A stretch of DNA of 10,241 nucleotides, taken from the NCBI GenBank assembly GCA_028292075.1, contig JAQGNA010000381.1, positions 1-10,241 of the forward strand. The letters are read 5' to 3'. Shown here piece by piece: positions 1-5,200 of this stretch. The notes under the pieces were generated by a model that had not been told where the DNA came from, searched no databases, and saw nothing but the letters and a program-made list of their open reading frames with translations. How positions within the stretch are numbered: position 1 is the first letter of the stretch; each line of letters starts with the position of its first letter. The translations under genes and the position numbers were made by a program. This DNA is from Rhodoferax sp. (GTDB lineage: Bacteria; Pseudomonadota; Gammaproteobacteria; Burkholderiales; Burkholderiaceae).

Positions 1-205
1 CATGGCCGAGAACTTTTCCTTTGCCGATCCGCTGCCCGCCAGCACCACCTATGTCCCGGCCAGCCTCACCGTCGATGGCGCAGCGCGCAGCGACGCCCTT
101 GACACCGACAACGCCAGTTTTGTCGCCGGCACGGTCAGCGTGCTGTTCGGCAACACCGCCGTGCCCGCGACGCGCGTCATCGAGTTCAAAGCCACCGTTC
201 ATTAA
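1..205 (+). CDS. DUF11-domain (conserved repeat domain) protein, C-terminal fragment
   Basis: This is the 3' end of a gene that begins before the window. The frame is open to the left edge, so the Met at position 2 is probably internal. The 67 visible residues match the second half of a DUF11 / TIGR01451-type beta-sandwich: a D-P-L-P-A-S-T-T-Y-V-P-A-S-L block (family pattern D-x-x-P-x-x-T-x-[YF]-x-x-x-S), then a segment rich in D, A and N, and a closing strand V-I-E-F-K-A-T-V-H before TAA. DUF11 units are extracellular or surface modules without enzymatic activity. The stop is 24 bases before the next ATG, which suggests co-transcription with the DUF11 genes downstream. The closing strand has Phe six residues from the end, as in the other three DUF11 proteins here. 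What lies upstream, including the signal peptide and number of units, cannot be seen. Confidence 0.8.
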   Translation, partial: MAENFSFADPLPASTTYVPASLTVDGAARSDALDTDNASFVAGTVSVLFGNTAVPATRVIEFKATVH

Positions 206-218
206 TTTCGAAAACCCT

Positions 219-222
219 GGAG
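219..222 (+). promoter_or_regulatory. Ribosome binding site (GGAG) for the 230-733 gene
   Basis: GGAG lies seven bases before the ATG at 230. It is the only clear Shine-Dalgarno sequence in front of a gene in this window; the other visible starts have weak or no SD motifs. It supports the chosen start. Confidence 0.7.
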
Positions 223-229
223 CACCACC

Positions 230-733
230 ATGCGCAAAACCCTGATCCCCCTGCTGTTCTTGAGCCTGGCCGTCTGCGCCGGGCCCTTGGTCCACGCGCA
301 AGCCCGGCCTGCTGGCGGCAACATCGAGTTCAAAAACATCGCCGAGGTTGAAACCGAGGTCAAGGCCGCAGACGGCAAGACCGAGAAAAAACGAGGACCG
401 GTGCAAAAGGCCGTTCCCGGCACAGTGATCTTCTACACCTCGACCTTCAAGAACGTCAGCGCCAAGCCAGCTGGCAACATCAGCATCAACAACCCGGTCC
501 CGGCCAACACCACGCTGGTGGCTGCCAGCGCCTACGGAGAGAACATGGACATCGGCTACTCGGCCGATGGCGGCAAAACCTGGGCAGCGGCTGACAAGCT
601 CAAGGTCAAGGGCGCCGACGGCAAGGAGCGCGCGGCCGCGCTCTCTGAAATCACCCACATTCGTTGGAATCAGCGCAACGAACTGGCACCCGGCAAGCAG
701 GGCGAAGCCGGTTTTCGCGTGGTCGTGAACTGA
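230..733 (+). CDS. Small exported DUF11-like protein
   Basis: The 167-residue protein has a clear Sec signal peptide: M-R-K, a hydrophobic core over residues 5-21, and a V-H-A or A-Q-A cleavage site at residue 23 or 25. The mature part of about 142 residues is one DUF11-like beta-sandwich. It contains an opening strand with F-K-N-I-A-E-V (residues 34-40), a Lys-rich loop around residues 45-58, V-P-G-T-V-I-F-Y at the start of the core (family pattern P-G-x-x-[VI]-x-Y), then N-P-V-P-A-N-T-T-L-V. A segment with Y-S-A-D-G-G-K-T-W and T-H-I-R-W follows, and the last strand is G-F-R-V-V-V-N. Similar small proteins (single domain, Lys-rich, with a T-H-I-R-W block) are known in many proteobacteria, with no defined function as far as I know. 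A good SD at 219-222 fixes the start. It sits 24 bases after the upstream DUF11 gene and is probably co-transcribed. Cys16 lies in the signal peptide but is preceded by L-A-V, which is not a good lipobox. A surface or periplasmic structural role is inferred. Confidence 0.85.
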   Translation: MRKTLIPLLFLSLAVCAGPLVHAQARPAGGNIEFKNIAEVETEVKAADGKTEKKRGPVQKAVPGTVIFYTSTFKNVSAKPAGNISINNPVPANTTLVAASAYGENMDIGYSADGGKTWAAADKLKVKGADGKERAAALSEITHIRWNQRNELAPGKQGEAGFRVVVN

Positions 734-955
734 GCATGAACGCCATGCCTGTCACTTGGTGCGCGACGTTATTTCTGAATGGGGCGCCAGCGTGAATCAC
801 GTGCCGCCCTCCATGGGCCTACCCACGATGCCGGGTCCGCCGCGCAGTTGCGGGCCGCCGGGGCATTCAACCTGCCTTCAGGTAGGGGCTGAATCCCCAC
901 ACCACGCCTCAACCTACTTCAATTTTTATTTCCAACTTCGTACAAAGAAAAAACC
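734..955. other. Intergenic gap with structured element, no supported gene
   Basis: The 222 bases between two DUF11 genes hold no convincing coding frame; a 67-codon frame starting at 756 has no family resemblance and no SD. The gap contains an odd-centred 11-base palindrome CGTGAATCACG at 791-801, a CCGC/GCGG hairpin in 840-853, and the nested inverted repeat at 860-898. It ends in an AT-rich stretch (about 917-955) that is unusual for this GC-rich window. I could not pick out a convincing sigma-70 promoter, although the AT-rich stretch is where a promoter or A-rich translation enhancer for the 956 gene could lie. Confidence 0.5.
860..898. repeat. Nested inverted repeat (possible structured 5' UTR or 3' end)
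   Basis: GGGG at 860-863 and ATTCA at 865-869, separated by one bulged C, pair perfectly with TGAAT (890-894) and CCCC (895-898). Inside them, ACCTG (870-874) pairs with CAGGT (879-883) across a CCTT loop, so the whole 39-base element can form a stem on a stem. No T-run follows directly (the nearest T5 is at 923-927), so it is not a standard intrinsic terminator. It ends 57 bases before the ATG at 956. It could be an RNA stability hairpin ending the 230-733 transcript, a leader element for 956, or a REP-like repeat. Confidence 0.5.
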
Positions 956-2200
956 ATGAAATCAATTTTTCAAAACAAATTGCGCAATCCAGGAGCAGCT
1001 GTTGCCCTCGCGGTCGTTGGCCTGCTGAGCGCTGGCGCAGCCCAAGCGGCGGCAGTCGGTACCCCGTCGAACACCGACATCACCAACACAGCCACACTGG
1101 CCTACTCGGTCGGCGGCACGCCACAAACCGCTATTCCTTCAAACTCGACCTCCTTCAAGGTCGACAACAAGGTCAACGTTTTGGTGGTGGAGTCTGGCAA
1201 CGCTGTCACCAGCGTCACGCCAGGCGCGACCAACCAGGTCACGACCTTCACCGTCACCAACAACGGCAACACCTCCCAGGGCTATAACTTGGCAGCCGCA
1301 GTGGGAACGTCGGCCATCATCCCTGCTGCCACGGGCACGGCGGGCACCCTCACAGCCACCAATATCCGCAAGTTCGTTGATGCCAACAACAACGGTACCT
1401 ACGAGCCGCTGATCGATACGGCGACCGCAATTTCTACGCTGGCGTCCGGGGACAGCGTCACGGTATTTGTCGTGGCAGACATGCCGACCAGTGGCGGTTT
1501 CGGTACCGGTGCGGCGGGGGATCAAGCCCACGTCAGCCTCACCGCCATCACCACCACGACAGGCACCACCACCGTTCTCACGGCCACCACTGGACAAGAC
1601 ACCGCAGGGGTCGACATTGTTTTTGCCGATGCGCTAACCGCCGAGTCGGGTTTTGTCGGCGCCAGCGCAGCGTACGACGGGCAGGGCACGGCGCGTGATG
1701 CGTACCGCATTGCCGCACCCAACCTGACTGTCAGCAAAGCGGTCACGCTGATCTGCGATCCGTTGAACGGCAGTGGCGTTGACAGGAAAAACATTCCCGG
1801 CGCCATCGTTCGCTACACCATCACCGTCACCAATCCATTAAGCGCACCCGCCTCGGCAACCCTGGCAACCGTGGTCGATGCGTTGAATGCCAACACCACC
1901 TTCGATCATAATCTGGTCTCTGGCGCCGGCGCTCCTGCAACGGCGACCAGCTGCACCTCAGGCGGAACACCGGAAGGAAGTGCCGGCAGCGGCTTCAAGC
2001 TTGTCCAGACAGATCGTTCAATCAGCAGCTTTTTGACCAACGCCAGTGGTGACGCTGACGGCGCAAGCTTTGCCGGCTCGACGGTGACCATCAATTACGT
2101 CCAGGCCCTGCCTGCTGTCGCTGGCACCGGTGGCTACTCGGCCGGTGAACTGAAAGCGGGCGAGTCGGTGGTTGTGTATTTCAACGCAATCATCAAGTAG
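956..2200 (+). CDS. Exported two-module DUF11-type surface protein
   Basis: The 414-residue protein has a classical Sec signal peptide: K2/K8/R10, a hydrophobic stretch over residues 14-29, and cleavage near A-Q-A at 29-31. The mature N-terminus carries T-P-S-N-T-D-I-T-N-T-A (residues 36-46), the same strand as in the mature start of the giant protein downstream. Module 1 (about 55-250) has V-T-P-G-A-T-N-Q-V-T-T-F-T-V-T-N-N-G-N, typical of DUF11-like units, and a D-A-N-N-N-G loop at 142-147 that resembles a DxNxNG calcium-binding loop. Module 2 (about 256-414) has C-D-P-L-N-G, I-P-G-A-I-V-R-Y-T-I and ends in V-V-Y-F-N-A-I-I-K. Two Cys in module 2 could form a disulphide. The start has only an A-rich, weak SD (AAAGAA), but no better in-frame start fits the signal peptide. 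A surface structural or adhesive role is inferred; no enzymatic motif is seen. Confidence 0.87.
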   Translation: MKSIFQNKLRNPGAAVALAVVGLLSAGAAQAAAVGTPSNTDITNTATLAYSVGGTPQTAIPSNSTSFKVDNKVNVLVVESGNAVTSVTPGATNQVTTFTVTNNGNTSQGYNLAAAVGTSAIIPAATGTAGTLTATNIRKFVDANNNGTYEPLIDTATAISTLASGDSVTVFVVADMPTSGGFGTGAAGDQAHVSLTAITTTTGTTTVLTATTGQDTAGVDIVFADALTAESGFVGASAAYDGQGTARDAYRIAAPNLTVSKAVTLICDPLNGSGVDRKNIPGAIVRYTITVTNPLSAPASATLATVVDALNANTTFDHNLVSGAGAPATATSCTSGGTPEGSAGSGFKLVQTDRSISSFLTNASGDADGASFAGSTVTINYVQALPAVAGTGGYSAGELKAGESVVVYFNAIIK

Positions 2201-2210
2201 ACAAGCTGCC

Positions 2211-5200
2211 ATGTCCGCCTGGGTCAATTCCCTCAACCGCCTGCTGCCCACAGCGCAGGCGGTGGGCGCTTTTTTTCGGTTGGTGCGGCGTGCCGCATCA
2301 GCCGGTCTTGTCACGCGCATATGTGGTTTCGTCACATGTGCGCATGCCAAGACCGTCGCTTTGCAGGGCGCCACCCTGCGGTTGCTGCTGACAGTGGTTT
2401 GTCTGCAGTCGTGCATGCTCTGGGCGGCCACACCGCCCAACACGCCCATCACCAACACCGCCAGCGCGTCCTACGGCATTTCCGGCACGCCCATCACGGT
2501 GACCGGCTCGGTCACCGTGATGACCGTCGCAGTAACGCCCGCAGCCATTGCATTTTTGCAATACGTCTCCAGCGCAACAGGCCAACCGGCCGGTGCGGCG
2601 AGCCTTCAAAACGTGCCGGTCACGCAGTGCAACGCCGGTGCCGGGTTCGCGCCGCTGGCGCCGCCCAAGCCGCCGGGCGGGCCCGCGCTGACGGTGCCGG
2701 GCAGCGTGCTGCTGGCCCCCGCCAGCGTGTACGCCAGCGGCGACCCGGTGTTTGTGCGCGTCACCGACTACGACCAGAACCTGGACCCGCTGCTGGCAGA
2801 AACCGTCGTCGTCACCGTCTCCAGCAACGGCGTGGACAGCGAATCGCTGCGGCTGACCGAAACCGGCCCGTCGACCGGCGTGTTCATCGGCGCCATCGCC
2901 TCCGCGTCCGGCGCGGCCCGGTCCGCCAACTGCGTGCTCAATGTCGCGGGCAACAGCCAACTGCTGACTACCTACCTGGACCAGTCGGCCGGCAACATGG
3001 CTGTCACGGCGGCAGCGCGGGTGGACCCGTTGGGCCTGGTGTTCGACGCCGCCACCGGCCTGCCGGTCGATGGCGCGCAGGTCACCCTCATCAGCCTGGC
3101 GACGGGCCAGCCCGCTGCGGTGCTGGGCCACGACGGCGTCAGCCGCTACCCGGCCACCGTGACCAGCGGCAGCGCCGTCACCGACAGCGGCGGCACGGTG
3201 TACACCGCCGCGCCGGGGCGCTACCAGTTTCCGCGGATCGCGCCCGGCAGCTACCGCCTGGCGATCACGCCGCCGGCCAATTTCGCCTTCGCCTCGCAGG
3301 TAGCGACGCCGGCGCTGCAGGCCTTGCCCGGCGCGCCTTTCTTCATCGTGGTTGGCTCGCGCGGCGAAACCTTTTCGGTGCTGCCCGGCCCGCCGATCGA
3401 CATCGACCTGCCGCTGGACGCGTCGGCAGCCGCCGGTGTGCAGATCAGCAAAAGCGCTGGCAAGGCCGTGGTCGCCATCGGTGAATTCGTGCCCTACACC
3501 GTCACCCTCAGCAATGGCGGCAAGACGCCGGTGGCCGCGCTGCGCATTGCCGACCGGCTGCCGGTGGGCTTTCGCTACCAGATGGGCTCGGCCCGGCTGG
3601 ACCAGGCCGTGCTGGCCGACCCCACCATCAGCGCAGACGGTCGCGGCCTGGAGTTCCGTGTGGGCGCGCTGCCCGGCAGCGGCACCTTGAGCCTGCGCTA
3701 CGTGGCGGCCGTCAACGCTGGCGCCCAAATTGGCCAGGCTGAAAACACGGCGCAGGCCGTGGGCGGCGCCAGTTCCAACGTCGCGCGCGCCAGCGTGCTG
3801 GTGCGCGAGGACCTGAACCGCAGCCGTGCCATCTTGCTGGGCCGGGTCACGCAGGTCGAGTCCTGCGATGACCTCGAGGGCGATCCAAGCAGCGAAAAGG
3901 CCGGCCTCGCCCGCCAGCCGCTGGGCCTCAAGGGCGTGCGCGTCATGCTCCAGGACGGCACCTACATCGTGACCGACAGCGAAGGCCGCTGGCATGCCGA
4001 CAACCTGCGGCCCGGCACCCATGTGGTGCAGCTCGACGAAACCAGCTTGCCTGCCGGTTTGGAGTTGCAGGCCTGCGAGCACAACAGCCGCACTGGCGGG
4101 CGCAATTTCTCGCAATTCGTCAACCTGCGCGGCGGCACCCTGTGGCGCGCCGATTTCCGGCTCAAACGCCTCGCCAGTTGCCTGAACCAGCAGCTGCGGG
4201 TGCAGGGCAGGGCGGTCAGCCTGCGCCTGGCGGCGCCGTTCGCCAACCAGGCCGTCAGCGCCACCATGATGCTGCCCAACGGCGCCAAGGTCGTCCAAGG
4301 CAGCGTCAGGCTTGATGGCCTGCCGTTGGCCCAGGCAGAAGTCTCTGACGGCGTGCTGGTCGCCCGGCTAGGCCCGCAGGCCGTCCGCTGGGAGCACAGC
4401 CTTAGTTTCGAGCTGGACGCGGCTCCCGGCGCCAGCCTGGCCGCCTTGGTGCAGGTCCAGCCCATCGGCCAGCCAGCGCAAAGCCTGGCGCCGCTGCGGC
4501 TTGAGGCGCCTGCTACCCATGCCGCCCAGTGCGCCCCGGTGGTCCTGGTGGCGCCCGCCGCTGGGGCGGCCAGAAAGGCCTTGCCCGGCGCGCTGCTATC
4601 GGTACCGGCATCGGCGGACGACAGCCGGCCCGTTGCCCAAGGCCTCCAGCTGGTTGAAAAGCTGCCCTACGACGACAAGTGGATTGCCGCCGCAGCGCCT
4701 GGCGACGAATGGCTGCATCCGCAGACCGGCTTCGTTCCGGCACTGCCGGCCATCAAGGTGGCCGTCAAGCACGCGCCCCGGCATGCGGTGGAGCTCAAGG
4801 TCAACGGCGTGCCGGTTAGCGCCCTGCGCTACGAAGGCAGCGTGATGAACCCGGCGGGCACGCTGGCGCTGACCCAGTGGAGCGCGGTGGACCTGCGTGA
4901 TGGCGCCAACCTGATGGAAGTGACCGTGCGCGACCCGCAGGGGCAGGTCCTGCTGCAGGAAAGCCGCACCATTCATTACGCCGTGGGGCCGGCCAGCGCC
5001 GTGTTCGACGCCAAGCGCTCGCAGCTGGTCGCTGATGGCCGCACCGCGCCGGTGATTGCCGTGCGCATGCTCGACAAGGAAGGCCAGCCGGTGCGGCGCG
5101 GCGCGGGCGGCGAGTTCCAGGTCGCCGCGCCCTACCTGTCGCAAGACCAGGCCGAGGCCATCCAGCGTGAGCCCCTGACCGGCCGGCTGGGCGGCAAGGC

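Noticed and set aside
230..280. Lipoprotein signal in the 230 protein (L-A-V-C) and in the giant protein (L-Q-S-C)
   Set aside because: Neither fits the lipobox rule at the -1 to -3 positions, and both have better signal peptidase I sites just after.
756..959. 67-codon frame in the gap before the 956 gene
   Set aside because: No SD, no family resemblance, and it is interrupted by the inverted repeats of the gap.
2322..2336. CRP site in the centre of the 53-bp dyad
   Set aside because: TGTG and CACA are separated by seven bases rather than the eight of the canonical CRP site, so it is kept only as a resemblance.
2321..3484. 387-codon + frame overlapping the giant gene
   Set aside because: Its product is extremely R/G/H/Q rich, typical of a shifted frame of a GC-rich gene, while the overlapping frame encodes clear Ig/Cna-B modules.
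2298..4298. Long open frame on the - strand (666 codons)
   Set aside because: It is antisense to the giant gene in GC-rich DNA with strong third-position bias, its product is low-complexity (G, A, R, H rich), and it has no family motifs. The + frame has clear domains.
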